This document shows positions 32,968-33,034 of a stretch of DNA of 33,034 nucleotides, in pieces. Each line of letters begins with the position of its first letter. Within the stretch, counting starts at the first letter, position 1. The notes under the pieces are model-generated. The model saw only the letters and a program-made list of their open reading frames with translations. It was not told the origin of the DNA and did not search any database. The position numbers and the translations under genes are program-made. Origin of the DNA: JACMQW01 sp964536965 (GTDB lineage Bacteria > Bdellovibrionota > UBA1018); contig CAZIAL010000034.1 of NCBI GenBank assembly GCA_964536965.1, positions 1 through 33,034 on the forward strand, given 5' to 3'.

Positions 32968-33034
32968 GGTGGCCATAGCTCAGTTGGTTAGAGCATCGGA
33001 TTGTGATTCCGAGGGTCGGGGGTTCAAGTCCCCT
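32968..33034 (+). tRNA. tRNA-His (GTG anticodon), 3' end cut by window
   Basis: The acceptor 5' strand is GTGGCCA from 32969, with an extra G at 32968 as in the usual G-1 of tRNA-His. D arm GCTC/GAGC, anticodon stem TCGGA/TCCGA with loop TTGTGAT and anticodon GTG (33003-33005), and T arm GGGGG-TTCAAGT-CCCCT are present. The 3' acceptor strand and the discriminator lie beyond the window. The identity is sure from the anticodon. Confidence 0.97.

Noticed and set aside
32941..33034. tRNA-linked integration (att) site
   Set aside because: Integrases use the 3' end of tRNA genes, which lies outside the window, and no integrase or direct repeat is seen.

Overview
The window is about 33 kb of dense bacterial coding sequence with high G+C and short intergenic gaps. 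One 100-N scaffold gap (23084-23183) shows that it comes from a draft assembly. Many exported lipoproteins (FKBP, vWA, subtilisin-like, nucleotidase), a β-barrel-like outer-membrane protein and PrkA point to a Gram-negative. A histone-fold gene of the bacterial HBb type suggests a Bdellovibrionota-like or other predatory/deltaproteobacterial-type lineage. That placement is inference from gene content; no rRNA is present.

Layout. 1-3073: a truncated B12-type radical SAM protein (-), divergent from a LOG-family protein (+), which overlaps tail-to-tail with undecaprenyl-diphosphate phosphatase (-). 3196-4440: FKBP lipoprotein, a 67-residue histone and a truncated globin (+). 4625-8669: two ATGA-coupled helix-turn-helix regulators (+), a convergent putative N-acyltransferase (-), and a divergent ATGA-coupled α/β-hydrolase and E1/ThiF-like adenylyltransferase (+). 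This is the least explained stretch and looks like a self-contained signalling or small-molecule cassette. 8694-13628 (-): fatty acid hydroxylase, AI-2E/PerM-type permease, then topoisomerase VI subunits B and A, read in that order. 13707-16306 (+): RmuC and a vWA lipoprotein. 16363-22978 (-): M20 peptidase, SIS-domain protein, threonine aldolase and a large subtilisin-like lipoprotein.

22979-23274 holds a 13-bp tandem repeat array broken by the assembly gap and ending in an inverted repeat. It is followed by a DEDD-type exonuclease (+), a 384-bp non-coding stretch rich in hairpins with a terminator-like element, a 5'-nucleotidase-family lipoprotein (+), a small secreted protein (+), the kinase PrkA (+) coupled to a secreted Cys/Pro-rich protein (+), and an RluA-type pseudouridine synthase (+). 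A minus-strand outer-membrane protein/HAD phosphatase pair follows. The window ends inside a tRNA-His gene (+).

Themes. Two DNA-organising systems best known from archaea and eukaryotes, a histone and topoisomerase VI, lie within 8 kb of each other. Four gene pairs are joined by ATGA overlaps. Several single genes have promoter-like hexamers so close to the start codon that transcripts would be leaderless. No insertion sequence, phage gene or CRISPR array was seen.
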